Part shown: one piece after another, positions 17,039 through 26,546 of the stretch
Layout of the letters: each line of letters opens with the position of its first letter
How positions within the stretch are numbered: position 1 is the first letter of the stretch
Assembly: GCF_042138895.1 (NCBI RefSeq)
Contig: NZ_JBHIKW010000005.1
Location: 124,001-188,000, forward strand
DNA: 64,000 nt
DNA from: Cedecea selenatireducens
GTDB lineage: Bacteria; Pseudomonadota; Gammaproteobacteria; Enterobacterales; Enterobacteriaceae
Direction: 5' to 3'
The notes under the pieces: model-generated
What the model was told of the DNA's origin: nothing
What the model saw: the letters and a program-made list of their open reading frames with translations, nothing else
The model's database searches: none
Program-made: the position numbers and the translations under genes

Positions 17039-17560
17039 TCACAGCGCTTTGAGCATCGTGACTTCGCAATCCACGTGGCCGGTGCAGCCGAGCGGGGCAG
17101 GAATATGCTCGAAGCCAAGGTGTTCATATAAACCAACGGCCTCTTTCAGGAACGCCGTGGTTTCCAGATAACAGCGCTTAAAGCCCTGGGCACGGGCGTG
17201 ATCCAGCGCCTGCAGCGCCAGCTTTTTCGCCAGGCCTTTGCCGCGAACCACCGGCAGGAAATACATCTTCTGCAGTTCACAAATGTCCGGCTCGCTACAC
17301 GATAACGGCGCCACGCCGCCGCCGCCCACCACTTCGCCATTAATTTCCACCACCCAGTACGCATGGCCTGGCTGGCTGTAGAGCTGGTACAGCTCATCAA
17401 GGTTAGGGTCCGCGACGGTATAGCCTTTATCGGCGGTCAGGCCGTATTCGGCCGATACCTGTCGAATAACCCGGGCGATCGCCGAATTATCTTCGGCAGT
17501 AATCCGGCGCAGCTGGAGCTTCATATCAACCGGAGCAGTGGTGTTCATCATGCGACTCAT
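17039..17560 (-). CDS. yjgM: GNAT-family N-acetyltransferase YjgM
   Basis: 173 residues if the first ATG is used; an ATG four codons later (17548) is equally possible, and neither has a clear ribosome site. The GNAT acetyl-CoA loop is seen as LPVVRGKGLAKKLALQAL, with LYEHLGFEHI in the C-terminal half. The central part (SAEYGLTADKGYTVADPNLD) is nearly identical to E. coli YjgM. Substrate unknown. It stands next to valS, as in E. coli. Confidence 0.92.
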   Translation of the reverse strand: MSRMMNTTAPVDMKLQLRRITAEDNSAIARVIRQVSAEYGLTADKGYTVADPNLDELYQLYSQPGHAYWVVEINGEVVGGGGVAPLSCSEPDICELQKMYFLPVVRGKGLAKKLALQALDHARAQGFKRCYLETTAFLKEAVGLYEHLGFEHIPAPLGCTGHVDCEVTMLKAL

Positions 17561-17620
17561 AGGCTTAGGGAAGGATAAAAGGAGTTAATAGCACTTCATT
17601 ACGGAGGGTGCAAGCTGGAT

Positions 17621-17650
17621 AAAAAACGCCCCACACCGAAGTGCAGGGCG
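17621..17650 (-). terminator. valS terminator
   Basis: Stem formed by GCCCTGCAC and GTGTGGGGC (minus strand) followed by GTTTTTT, 20 bases past the valS stop codon. Confidence 0.8.
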
Positions 17651-17669
17651 GATTATGCAGTGCGACTGA

Positions 17670-20525
17670 TTACAGGGCGGCGATAACGGCCTGCTGTTCA
17701 ATCAGCTTAGCTTTGGCGTCGGCAAAGCCTTCGAGACGCTCGCGCTCTTTGGCGACAACGTCAGCCGGGGCGCGGGCCACAAAGCCTTCGTTGGACAGCT
17801 TGCCTTCGATCTTGCCGATTTCGATTTCGATCTTCGCGACTTCTTTTGCCAGACGCTCGATCTCCGCGGCTTTATCAACCAGGCCGGCCATCGGGATCAG
17901 CAGCTCTGCGCCATCGATAATCTTGGTCACGGAAACCGGACCTTTGTCATCGACAGGCAGAATAGCGATGCTTTCCAGGCGAGCCAGGTTCTGCAGGAAG
18001 GTGCGGTTTTCGCTCACGCGACGAATCGCCTCTTCGCTACAGCCGCGCAGCAGCACGTCCAGACGTTTGCCTGGGGCAATGTTCATCTCGGCGCGAATGT
18101 TACGCACCGCGGTGATCACGTCCTTCAGCCACTCGGTGTCCGCGAACGCCGCTTCATCAACCTGAGACGCATCGTAGGCCGGGAATTCTTGCAGCATGAT
18201 GGTGTCTGCGGTAATGCCTTTCAGCACTTTCACGCGCTGCCAGATGGTTTCGGTGATGAATGGAATGATCGGGTGCGCCAGGCGCAGCAGGCCTTCCAGC
18301 ACGTTCACCAGCGTATTACGGGTGCCGCGCAGTTCCGCTTCAGTACCGCCGTTCATGACCGGCTTGGTCAGCTCCAGGTACCAGTCACAGAACTGGTTCC
18401 AGGTGAACTCGTACAGAATGTTGGCGGCGATGTCGAAGCGGTAGCTGTCCAGCGCTTCACGGTACGCTTTCACGGTACGGTTGAACTCGGCCAGAATCCA
18501 GCGATCGGCCAGAGACAGCACCATTTCACCGCCGTTGAAGCCGCAATCCTGCTCTTCGGTGTTCATCAGCACGAAGCGGCTGGCGTTCCAAAGTTTGTTA
18601 CAGAAGTTACGGTAGCCTTCCAGGCGCTTCATGTCCCAGTTGATGTCGCGGCCGGTAGAGGCCAGCGCTGCCAGGGTGAAGCGCAGGGCGTCGGTACCGT
18701 GTGGCTCGATGCCGTTCGGGAACTGTTTCTCGGTGCGCTTGCGGATTTTCTCCGCGAGCTGAGGCTGCATCATGTTGCCGGTGCGTTTCTCGAGAAGATC
18801 TTCCAGAGAAATGCCGTCCACCATGTCCAGCGGGTCGATAACGTTGCCTTTGGATTTTGACATCTTCTGGCCTTCATCATCGCGAATAAGGCCGGTCATA
18901 TAGACGGTCTTAAACGGCACCTGCGGCTTGCCGTCTTCATCTTTGATGAAGTGCATGGTCAGCATGATCATGCGGGCAATCCAGAAGAAGATGATGTCGA
19001 AGCCGCTGACCATGACGCTGGTCGGGTGGAAGGTGCGCAGCGCTTCGGTATTTTCCGGCCAGCCCAGGGTGGAGAAGGTCCACAGGCCTGAGGAGAACCA
19101 GGTGTCCAGCACGTCTTCGTCCTGGTGAAGCTCAACGTCGGCACCCAGGTTGTTCTCGGCGCGGACTTCCGCTTCGTTGCGGCCAACGAACACGTTGCCT
19201 TCTGCGTCGTACCAGGCCGGGATACGGTGACCCCACCACAGCTGACGGGAGATACACCAGTCCTGAATATCGCGCATCCAGGAGAAGTACATGTTTTCGT
19301 ACTGCTTAGGCACGAACTGGATGTCGCCTTGCTCCACGGCTTCTACCGCCACTTTTGCCAGCGGCGCGGTACGCACGTACCACTGGTCGGTCAGCATTGG
19401 CTCGATAACTACGCCGCCACGGTCGCCGTAAGGGACGGTCAGGTCGTGCGGTTTGATTTCGTCAAGCAGGCCAAGTTCGTCGAACTTCGCGACCACGGCT
19501 TTACGCGCGGCAAAACGTTCCAGTTTCTGGAACTCTGCCGGGATGTCGGACGCATAAACGTCGGACTCTTCGCCGTTGGTATCGAAAACTTCTGCCGCTT
19601 CGCGGATATCGCCGTCGAAGGTCAGAACGTTGATCATTGGCAGCTGGTGGCGGCGGCCAACTTCGTAGTCGTTGAAGTCGTGCGCAGGCGTAATTTTCAC
19701 GCAGCCGGTGCCTTTTTCCATATCGGCGTGTTCGTCGCCAACGACAGGAATGCGGCGGTTAACCAGCGGCAGAACGATGAATTTGCCAATCAGGTCTTTG
19801 TAGCGCGGATCTTCCGGGTTAACGGCTACGCCGGTGTCACCGAGTACGGTTTCCGGGCGAGTGGTGGCGACCACCAGGTAATCTTTACCGTCTGCGGTTT
19901 TCGCGCCATCGGCCAGCGGGTAACGCAGGTGCCACATGGAGCCTTTGGACTCGCGGTTCTCAACTTCGAGGTCGGAAATCGCGGTGCGCAGTTTCGGGTC
20001 CCAGTTTACCAGGCGTTTGCCACGGTAAATCAGGTCTTCTTTATACAGGCGGACGAACACTTCTTTCACCGCGTTGGACAGGCCTTCGTCCATGGTGAAG
20101 CGCTCGCGCTCCCAGTCTACGGAGTTACCGAGACGACGCATCTGACGGGTAATAGTGCCGCCGGACTCTGCCTTCCACTGCCAGATTTTATCAATGAACG
20201 CATCACGGCCGTAATCGTGGCGGGTTTTACCTTCTTCGGCGGCGATTTTGCGTTCTACAACCATCTGGGTCGCGATACCGGCGTGGTCGGTGCCCGCCTG
20301 CCACAGGGTGTTTTTGCCCTGCATGCGCTGGTAACGGATCATGGTGTCCATGATGGTTTGCTGGAAGGCGTGACCCATATGCAAACTGCCGGTGACGTTC
20401 GGCGGTGGGATCATGATGCAGAAGCTTTCCTGGCTGGTGTCGCCATTCGGTTTGAAGTAGCCCTGCTGTTCCCAGTGCTCGTAAAGCGGCTGTTCGATAT
20501 CTTGCGGGTTATATGTCTTTTCCAT
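17670..20525 (-). CDS. valS: Valyl-tRNA synthetase
   Basis: 951 residues, as in E. coli. Class I synthetase signatures: PPPNVTGSLHMGHAF (HIGH box, about 41-55) and KMSKSKGNVIDP (KMSKS box, about 554-565). It has an editing domain insertion (TTRPETVLGDTGVAVNP) and a C-terminal coiled coil (VDKAAEIERLAKEVAKIEIE) that contacts tRNA. It charges tRNA-Val in the cytoplasm. The holC gene lies six bases upstream on the same strand. Confidence 0.99.
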   Translation of the reverse strand: MEKTYNPQDIEQPLYEHWEQQGYFKPNGDTSQESFCIMIPPPNVTGSLHMGHAFQQTIMDTMIRYQRMQGKNTLWQAGTDHAGIATQMVVERKIAAEEGKTRHDYGRDAFIDKIWQWKAESGGTITRQMRRLGNSVDWERERFTMDEGLSNAVKEVFVRLYKEDLIYRGKRLVNWDPKLRTAISDLEVENRESKGSMWHLRYPLADGAKTADGKDYLVVATTRPETVLGDTGVAVNPEDPRYKDLIGKFIVLPLVNRRIPVVGDEHADMEKGTGCVKITPAHDFNDYEVGRRHQLPMINVLTFDGDIREAAEVFDTNGEESDVYASDIPAEFQKLERFAARKAVVAKFDELGLLDEIKPHDLTVPYGDRGGVVIEPMLTDQWYVRTAPLAKVAVEAVEQGDIQFVPKQYENMYFSWMRDIQDWCISRQLWWGHRIPAWYDAEGNVFVGRNEAEVRAENNLGADVELHQDEDVLDTWFSSGLWTFSTLGWPENTEALRTFHPTSVMVSGFDIIFFWIARMIMLTMHFIKDEDGKPQVPFKTVYMTGLIRDDEGQKMSKSKGNVIDPLDMVDGISLEDLLEKRTGNMMQPQLAEKIRKRTEKQFPNGIEPHGTDALRFTLAALASTGRDINWDMKRLEGYRNFCNKLWNASRFVLMNTEEQDCGFNGGEMVLSLADRWILAEFNRTVKAYREALDSYRFDIAANILYEFTWNQFCDWYLELTKPVMNGGTEAELRGTRNTLVNVLEGLLRLAHPIIPFITETIWQRVKVLKGITADTIMLQEFPAYDASQVDEAAFADTEWLKDVITAVRNIRAEMNIAPGKRLDVLLRGCSEEAIRRVSENRTFLQNLARLESIAILPVDDKGPVSVTKIIDGAELLIPMAGLVDKAAEIERLAKEVAKIEIEIGKIEGKLSNEGFVARAPADVVAKERERLEGFADAKAKLIEQQAVIAAL

Positions 20526-20531
20526 TGTCTG

Positions 20532-20990
20532 CTATGTCGTTCCCGGCGGGGTATAGGTCGCCGTAGTCAAGTGGAAACCGGCAACGCGGTACGCTTTGTA
20601 GCGCTCGCGGGCCAGTTGTTTCTGGGATTCTTCGTAAGGTACGAAGTCTATCACTTCCAGGAAAGCGGTGGCAAAATCTGCGAACTGCGGCAACAGGCTA
20701 ATCAGAAGATCTCGAGGGGCGCTGCCGCGGCGCTGAGGCCATGCCAGCTCAACCGGCGCGCCGTAGCGCGGGCCTTCACCTGCCAGATTGTGCGGGACGA
20801 ATGCCTGGGCATCTCGCTGCCAGAGTGCTTCGTCGAGGCGAATCGCCTGCTGCTCGTTCTCACAGGCGACCAGCACCCGCTTACCTGCACGGAATCTATC
20901 CGCTGCCAGCTCGCACACCAGCTGTTCCACGGCACTGAGCCCATCGGCGTGAGTGTCGTTATCCAGCAGGTAAAACGTTGCGTTTTTCAT
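20532..20990 (-). CDS. holC: DNA polymerase III chi subunit HolC
   Basis: 152 residues. Typical start MKNATFYLLDNDTHADGLSAVE. Chi links the clamp-loader complex, via psi, to single-strand binding protein on the lagging strand. The C-terminus (TTATYTPPGTT) is a few residues longer than I recall for E. coli. It is co-directional with valS, six bases apart, and downstream of pepA with a repeat element between. Confidence 0.94.
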   Translation of the reverse strand: MKNATFYLLDNDTHADGLSAVEQLVCELAADRFRAGKRVLVACENEQQAIRLDEALWQRDAQAFVPHNLAGEGPRYGAPVELAWPQRRGSAPRDLLISLLPQFADFATAFLEVIDFVPYEESQKQLARERYKAYRVAGFHLTTATYTPPGTT

Positions 20991-21020
20991 GAGACCAGCT
21001 TGTTAAGTTGAATGTTGTTG

Positions 21021-21096
21021 CCCCTCACCCTAACCCTCTCCCCAAAGGGGCGAGGGAACCAAACGGAGTTTTTTACGCCCGTCCAGGGTGAGGGTC
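21021..21096. repeat. REP-like palindromic repeat between pepA and holC
   Basis: Begins CCCCTCACCCTAACCCTCTC and ends CCAGGGTGAGGGTCAG, with an inner hairpin CCCC-AAA-GGGG. Same family as the repeat inside the arc operon; the second arm is more diverged. Confidence 0.75.
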
Positions 21097-21107
21097 AGTT
21101 TTACAAA

Positions 21108-22619
21108 TTACTCTTCACCGTTAAATCCGGAGCGGTTCAGCAGGAACTGAGACAGCAGGGCGACAGGACGACCGGTTGCACCTTTTGCCTTGCCGGAGCG
21201 CCATGCGGTGCCGGCGATGTCCAGGTGAGCCCAGTTGTACTTACGGGTAAAGCGAGACAGGAAGCATGCCGCGGTAATCGCCCCGCCAGGACGGCCGCCA
21301 ATGTTTGCCATATCGGCAAAGTTGGACTCCAGCTGTTCCTGGTACTCGTCGCCAATTGGCAGACGCCATGCGCGGTCACCCGCCTGCTCAGACGCGCTAA
21401 TCAGCTCGTGCGCCAGCGGATTGTGGTTCGACATCAGGCCGGTGATGTGATGGCCAAGGGCAATCACGCAGGCGCCGGTCAGGGTAGCGACGTCGATAAC
21501 CACTTCCGGCTCGAAGCGCTCAACGTAGGTCAGCACGTCGCAAAGCACCAGGCGGCCTTCGGCGTCGGTGTTCAGCACTTCAACGGTCTGGCCGGACATG
21601 GTGGTCAGCACGTCACCCGGACGATAGGCGCGGCCGCCCGGCATGTTTTCACAGCCTGCAAGCACGCCAATCACGTTCACCGGCAGGTTCAGCTCGGCAA
21701 CCATGCGCATCACGCCGTAAACGGAAGCGGCGCCGCACATGTCGTACTTCATCTCATCCATGCCTTCGGCAGGTTTGATGGAGATACCGCCGGAGTCGAA
21801 GGTTAAGCCTTTGCCGACCAGCACAATTGGGCGAGCATCCGGGGACGCATTACCTTTATATTCAATCACCGACATCAGTGATTCGTTCTGCGAGCCTTCA
21901 CCTACCGCAAGGTAGGAGTGCATGCCCAGCTCTTTCATCTGCTGTTCGCCAATCACGCGGGTGACCACGTTTTTGCTGAACGAGTCCGCCAGCTGACGAG
22001 CCTGAGAGGCCAGGTAAGCGGCGTTACAGATATTTGGCGGCATGTTGCCAAGATCCTTCGCGGCTTTGATGCCGGAAGCGATGGCCAGGCCGTGCTGAAT
22101 GGCGCGCTCACCGCTGGTCAACTCACGGCGCGTTGGCACGTTGAACACCATTTTACGCAGCGGGCGACGTGGTTCGGTTTTGTTGGTTTTCAGCTGATCG
22201 AAGCTGTACAGCGACTCTTTCGCCGTCTCAACCGCCTGGCGCACTTTCCAGTAGGTGTTGCGGCCTTTAACGTGCAGCTCGGTCAGGAAGCAGACGGCTT
22301 CCATTGAACCGGTGTCGTTAAGCGTATTGATTGTTTTCTGAATCACCTGCTTGTACTGGCGCTCATCGAGCTCGCGCTCTTTGCCGCAGCCAATCAGCAG
22401 AATGCGTTCAGACAGCACGTTTGGCACGTGATGAAGCAACAAGGTTTGCCCTGGTTTTCCTTCCAGCTCACCACGGCGCAGAAGCGCGCTGATGTAGCCA
22501 TCGCTGATTTTATCGAGTTGTTCTGCGATCGGGGACAGGCGACGCGGTTCGAAGACTCCCACAACGATGCAGGCACTACGCTGTTTCTCGGGGCTACCGC
22601 TTTTTACACTGAACTCCAT
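21108..22619 (-). CDS. pepA: Leucyl aminopeptidase PepA
   Basis: 503 residues. M17 peptidase signature NTDAEGRLVLCD (about 350-361) and the metal-binding segment VGKGLTFDSGGISIKP (about 267-282). It is a hexameric Zn/Mn aminopeptidase. In E. coli it also binds DNA in Xer recombination and in control of carAB. It starts MEFSVKSGSPEKQRSAC. It is divergent from lptF across a 274-base region holding both promoters. Confidence 0.98.
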   Translation of the reverse strand: MEFSVKSGSPEKQRSACIVVGVFEPRRLSPIAEQLDKISDGYISALLRRGELEGKPGQTLLLHHVPNVLSERILLIGCGKERELDERQYKQVIQKTINTLNDTGSMEAVCFLTELHVKGRNTYWKVRQAVETAKESLYSFDQLKTNKTEPRRPLRKMVFNVPTRRELTSGERAIQHGLAIASGIKAAKDLGNMPPNICNAAYLASQARQLADSFSKNVVTRVIGEQQMKELGMHSYLAVGEGSQNESLMSVIEYKGNASPDARPIVLVGKGLTFDSGGISIKPAEGMDEMKYDMCGAASVYGVMRMVAELNLPVNVIGVLAGCENMPGGRAYRPGDVLTTMSGQTVEVLNTDAEGRLVLCDVLTYVERFEPEVVIDVATLTGACVIALGHHITGLMSNHNPLAHELISASEQAGDRAWRLPIGDEYQEQLESNFADMANIGGRPGGAITAACFLSRFTRKYNWAHLDIAGTAWRSGKAKGATGRPVALLSQFLLNRSGFNGEE

Positions 22620-22893
22620 GCACTACGCTCCTGAATCTTAAAGACAACGGCGGGGGCTACAGGCTAGAATTGCAAGCTTTCGTAACTCATCTCCGCTGTT
22701 GCGATGACTTCGTGTTAATCTTAACGAATGGATCTACGTTTTCTATTATGTCTGAACATCGTCCCGTTATGCGAGTTCGCCGGGCTATCTAATCTTAGCG
22801 ATGTTTTCGACGATTAAAGAGAATAAATGACGTATAAGCGATGAAACAAGCAATTTTCCTGCAAAAAGACTCGTTTTCACAGGCGTATTTAAT

Positions 22894-23994
22894 GTGATTA
22901 TCATAAGATATCTGGTTCGGGAGACGCTTAAGAGCCAGCTGGCGATCCTTTTTATCCTGCTGCTGATTTTCTTTGCTCAGAAGCTGGTAAGGATCCTGGG
23001 CGCTGCCGCCGATGGCGAAATCCCGACAAATCTGGTGCTTTCTCTGCTTGGATTAGGGGTGCCCGAAATGGCGCAGCTAATTCTCCCCTTGAGCCTTTTC
23101 CTCGGCTTGCTGATGACGCTTGGGCGTTTGTACACCGAGAGTGAAATCACGGTAATGCATGCCTGCGGTCTGAGTAAAGCGGTACTAGTAAAAGCTGCGA
23201 TGGTACTTGCACTCTTCACCGGCATTGTGGCCACCGTGAACGTCATGTGGCTGAGCCCGTGGTCCGCTCGTCATCAGGACGAAGTGCTGGCTGAAGCCAG
23301 AGCCAACCCGGGCATGGCCGCGCTGGCGCAGGGGCAGTTCCAGGTCGCGACGGACGGTAACGCGGTGCTGTTCATCGAAAGCGCGAAGGGGAAAGAATTT
23401 AAAGATGTATTCCTTGCCCAGATGCGTCCTAAGGGCAACACGCGTCCCTCTGTCGTGGTTGCAGATTCAGGCCAAATCTTCCAGCGTCCGGACGGCACTC
23501 AGGTCGTTAAGTTAAATACCGGCACCCGCTTTGAAGGGACCTCTACCCTGCGCGACTTCCGCATTACTGATTTCAAAGATTACCAGGCCGTGATAGGCCA
23601 TCAGGCGGTAATGCTGGACCCATCCGATACCAGCCAGATGAGCATGAGTGAGCTTTGGAACAGCCCTGATCCTTCCGCACGCGCCGAGCTGCACTGGCGG
23701 CTGACGCTTATCATGTCAGTGATTCTTATGGCCCTGATGGTTGTCCCACTGAGCGTGGTAAACCCGCGTCAGGGGCGTGTGTTATCTATGCTACCGGCCA
23801 TGCTGTTGTATCTGGTCTTCTTCCTGCTGCAAAGCTCGCTACGCTCTAGTGGGGCAAAGGAGAAGCTGGATCCGATGATTTGGATGTGGGCAGTGAACCT
23901 GACGTATCTGGCGCTGGCTATCGTCCTGAACCTGTGGGATACGGTACCGATGCGCAAAGTGCGTGCCCGCTTTAGCTACAAAGGAGCGGCTTAA
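22894..23994 (+). CDS. lptF: LPS export permease LptF
   Basis: 366 residues with a GTG start at 22894 (encodes MIIIRYLVRETLKSQLAI), the same start as in E. coli. Six membrane spans: three in the N-terminal 120 residues and three in the last 110, enclosing a periplasmic beta-jellyroll domain. With LptG and LptB it extracts lipopolysaccharide from the inner membrane. It is immediately followed by lptG with no intervening base. Confidence 0.97.
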   Translation: MIIIRYLVRETLKSQLAILFILLLIFFAQKLVRILGAAADGEIPTNLVLSLLGLGVPEMAQLILPLSLFLGLLMTLGRLYTESEITVMHACGLSKAVLVKAAMVLALFTGIVATVNVMWLSPWSARHQDEVLAEARANPGMAALAQGQFQVATDGNAVLFIESAKGKEFKDVFLAQMRPKGNTRPSVVVADSGQIFQRPDGTQVVKLNTGTRFEGTSTLRDFRITDFKDYQAVIGHQAVMLDPSDTSQMSMSELWNSPDPSARAELHWRLTLIMSVILMALMVVPLSVVNPRQGRVLSMLPAMLLYLVFFLLQSSLRSSGAKEKLDPMIWMWAVNLTYLALAIVLNLWDTVPMRKVRARFSYKGAA

Positions 23995-25074
23995 ATGTTT
24001 GGTGTACTTGACCGTTACATCGGTAAAACCATCCTAAACACCATCATGATGACGCTGTTTATGCTGGTATCGCTGTCGGGGATCATTAAGTTCGTTGACC
24101 AGTTGAAGAAAACGGGGCAGGGCTCTTATTCTGCGGCGGGCGCAGGAATGTATACCCTGCTCAGCGTGCCGAAAGATATTCAGATTTTCTTCCCGATGGC
24201 CGCGCTATTAGGCGCGCTGCTGGGGCTGGGGATGCTGGCTCAGCGCAGCGAACTGGTGGTGATGCAGGCTTCTGGCTTTACCCGCATGCAGATCGCCTCC
24301 TCGGTGATGAAAACGGCGATCCCGCTGGTGCTGTTGACCATGGCAATCGGCGAGTGGGTAGCTCCGCAGGGGGAGCAGATGGCGCGTAACTATCGTGCCC
24401 AAATGCTGCTGGGTGGCTCTCTGCTTTCCACGACCAACGCTATTTGGGCGAAAGATGGCCACGACTTCGTTTATATCGATCATGTGAACAATGATTCTGA
24501 AATTGCCGGCATCATGATTTATCACTTCAACGGCGAGCGTCGCCTGCTTTCGGTACGTAATGCGGCGGCGGCAAAGTACGACGCTGAGCACAAAGTCTGG
24601 CGCCTGTCGCAGGTTGACGAGTCTAACCTCTCCGATCCAAAGCAGATCACCGGCTCACAAACCGTCAGCGGCGAGTGGAAAACTAACCTGACGCCGGACA
24701 AGCTTGGCGTTGTGGCGCTGGATCCGGATTCACTGTCAATCAGCGGCCTGTACGATTACACGAAGTACCTGAAAACCAGCGGCCAGGACTCCCGACGCTA
24801 CCAACTGAATATGTGGAGCAAGATTTTCGCTCCGGTCTCGGTAGCGGTCATGATGCTGATGGCGCTGTCGTTTATCTTTGGCCCGCTGCGTAGCGTGCCG
24901 ATGGGCGTGAGGGTGGTGACGGGGATAAGCTTCGGCTTTATCTTCTACGTGCTGGATCAGGTCTTCGGCCCGCTAACGCTGGTTTACAACATCCCACCGA
25001 TTGTCGGCGCGCTGCTGCCTAGCGTGACCTTCCTGCTGATCAGCCTCTGGATGCTGACGAAAAGAGCGGGATAA
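23995..25074 (+). CDS. lptG: LPS export permease LptG
   Basis: 359 residues. Starts MFGVLDRYIGKTILNTIMM and has the same architecture as LptF (three spans, periplasmic domain, three spans, ending LLISLWMLTKRAG). It is the partner of LptF in the Lpt transport complex. Its ATG directly follows the lptF stop codon, indicating translational coupling. Confidence 0.97.
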   Translation: MFGVLDRYIGKTILNTIMMTLFMLVSLSGIIKFVDQLKKTGQGSYSAAGAGMYTLLSVPKDIQIFFPMAALLGALLGLGMLAQRSELVVMQASGFTRMQIASSVMKTAIPLVLLTMAIGEWVAPQGEQMARNYRAQMLLGGSLLSTTNAIWAKDGHDFVYIDHVNNDSEIAGIMIYHFNGERRLLSVRNAAAAKYDAEHKVWRLSQVDESNLSDPKQITGSQTVSGEWKTNLTPDKLGVVALDPDSLSISGLYDYTKYLKTSGQDSRRYQLNMWSKIFAPVSVAVMMLMALSFIFGPLRSVPMGVRVVTGISFGFIFYVLDQVFGPLTLVYNIPPIVGALLPSVTFLLISLWMLTKRAG

Positions 25075-25080
25075 GTTTTA

Positions 25081-25134
25081 CCCTCACCTTTCTTTACCCC
25101 CCTCTCCCTTTTGGGGAGAGGCCCGGGGTGAGGG
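25081..25134. repeat. REP-like palindromic repeat between lptG and yqeG
   Basis: CCCTCACCTT...CCCTCTCCC, then GGGGAGAGGCCCGGGGTGAGGG; it lies between the 3' ends of two convergent genes. Same family as at 5223 and 21021. Confidence 0.75.
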
Positions 25135-25137
25135 AAA

Positions 25138-26367
25138 TCAGTGAATAAACATCACCGACACACACAAAATCCCGACAATCAGCGTCAGCAGATTCGCCAG
25201 CGAACGCCACGGCTTAAGCGCAGGCACCAGATAAGTCGACAGGGTTGGCATAATAAACAGAATCAGCGCGATGAGCGGCCCGCTGATGGCGTAAATCATC
25301 GCCAGCGCATTCGGGTTGATATAGCACACCACGAAGGTCAGCAGCGAAATCAGGGTAATAGAAAGCGCCCGGCAGAAAGCCCGGCTTCGGCTCATGCCCG
25401 CCGCGCCCAGCGTGGACTTAACAATCGCCGTCGCCCCTTCAATCACGCCAAAATAGGTGCCCAGGAACGACTTGGACATCGCTACTATCGCGACGATAAA
25501 GCCTGAAATGCCCAGCCATGCAGGCGTGCCCGGCACCATCGACAGGGCGGACAGAATAGTCAGGCCCTGCGCCTTCGCGGCGGTAATATCCTGAGCCGGA
25601 ATCGACAGGAAGCAGCTAAAGACGAAGAACAGCACGCTGCAGCAAATCACAAAGTAGGCCACTCGCATGATTTTCTTGCTGTTATTCATCGCCCCTTCGC
25701 CATGGCTTTCGCGCTGGGCCACCGCAAAGGTAGAAATAATCGGCGTGTGGCTGAAGGCAAAGACCATCACCGGAATCGACATCCAGATCTCACCCAACGC
25801 GTGGCGGTCGAGCACCAGGCCTTCGGTCAACAACGAGGTCTGCCAGCTGCTGGTCAAATACAGCGATAAAAACAGGAAGTAAGCAATCAGCGGGAACACC
25901 AGGAACCCCATCACTTTGATGGTCACCTGCCGCCCCATCAGGAAGATCAGGTTCAGCGCCGCAACGACGCCGAGGCTCACCAGCACCCTGACCGTGGTCG
26001 TAATCGGCCCGTGTTTGGCCAGCTGCTCGATCAACGAGTTGGTAATGGCGACGGCATAAATCAGGATCACCACAAAAAACGCGACGAAGTAGAGCCCGGT
26101 TATCAGGTTGCCGATGGTTTTGCCGTAGTAGTGGGTCACGGCGCTGGTGATGCCGCCGCTGCCCGACGTTTTCGCCGACAGGATGAACTGGCAGAGCGCC
26201 CGGTGTGGCCAGTAGGTCAGCGGGTAGGCAATCAACGCCGTAAGGAGGAGAACGATAGCCCCGGCGGAGCCGAGCTGAATAGGGAGAAAAAGGGTTCCTG
26301 CGCCAACGGCAGTACCATATAAGGCGAAACTCCACAAAGTTTCTTCTTTTGTCCAGAATTTGCGCAT
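25138..26367 (-). CDS. yqeG: HAAAP-family amino acid transporter YqeG
   Basis: 409 residues with about eleven membrane spans. The start (WTKEETLWSFALYGTAVGAG) and centre (SIPVMVFAFSHTPIISTFA) match E. coli YqeG of the hydroxy/aromatic amino acid permease family (SdaC, TdcC). It is probably a proton-driven importer of serine or a related amino acid in the inner membrane; the substrate is not shown by sequence. In E. coli yqeG lies at another locus, so its place here between lptG and yjgR is a difference in gene order. Confidence 0.9.
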   Translation of the reverse strand: MRKFWTKEETLWSFALYGTAVGAGTLFLPIQLGSAGAIVLLLTALIAYPLTYWPHRALCQFILSAKTSGSGGITSAVTHYYGKTIGNLITGLYFVAFFVVILIYAVAITNSLIEQLAKHGPITTTVRVLVSLGVVAALNLIFLMGRQVTIKVMGFLVFPLIAYFLFLSLYLTSSWQTSLLTEGLVLDRHALGEIWMSIPVMVFAFSHTPIISTFAVAQRESHGEGAMNNSKKIMRVAYFVICCSVLFFVFSCFLSIPAQDITAAKAQGLTILSALSMVPGTPAWLGISGFIVAIVAMSKSFLGTYFGVIEGATAIVKSTLGAAGMSRSRAFCRALSITLISLLTFVVCYINPNALAMIYAISGPLIALILFIMPTLSTYLVPALKPWRSLANLLTLIVGILCVSVMFIH

Positions 26368-26497
26368 TATTTAATCTTTTCTTCTGACTGATTTCTAAAA
26401 ACCGGCGTAATCTAGCACAAAACTGACCTGGTGAGTCATGTGGCTGTTATTGCAGGTTTTATTACCAACTATCGGGGAAAGGGTTGAAAGGGAAAGT

Positions 26498-26533
26498 CCC
26501 CTCTCCCTGGAGGGAGAGGGTTAGGGTGAGGGG
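26498..26533. repeat. REP-like palindromic repeat downstream of yjgR
   Basis: CCCCTCTCCCTGGAGGGAGAGGGTT followed by AGGGTGAGGGG; hairpin CCCTCTCCCT / AGGGAGAGGG. A single half-unit of the same family. Confidence 0.75.
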
Positions 26534-26546
26534 GGAATGACGGAAA

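Noticed and set aside
19125..21011. 628-residue open frame on the plus strand
   Set aside because: Lies opposite valS and holC, whose protein matches are certain; a long frame is expected opposite GC-rich genes.
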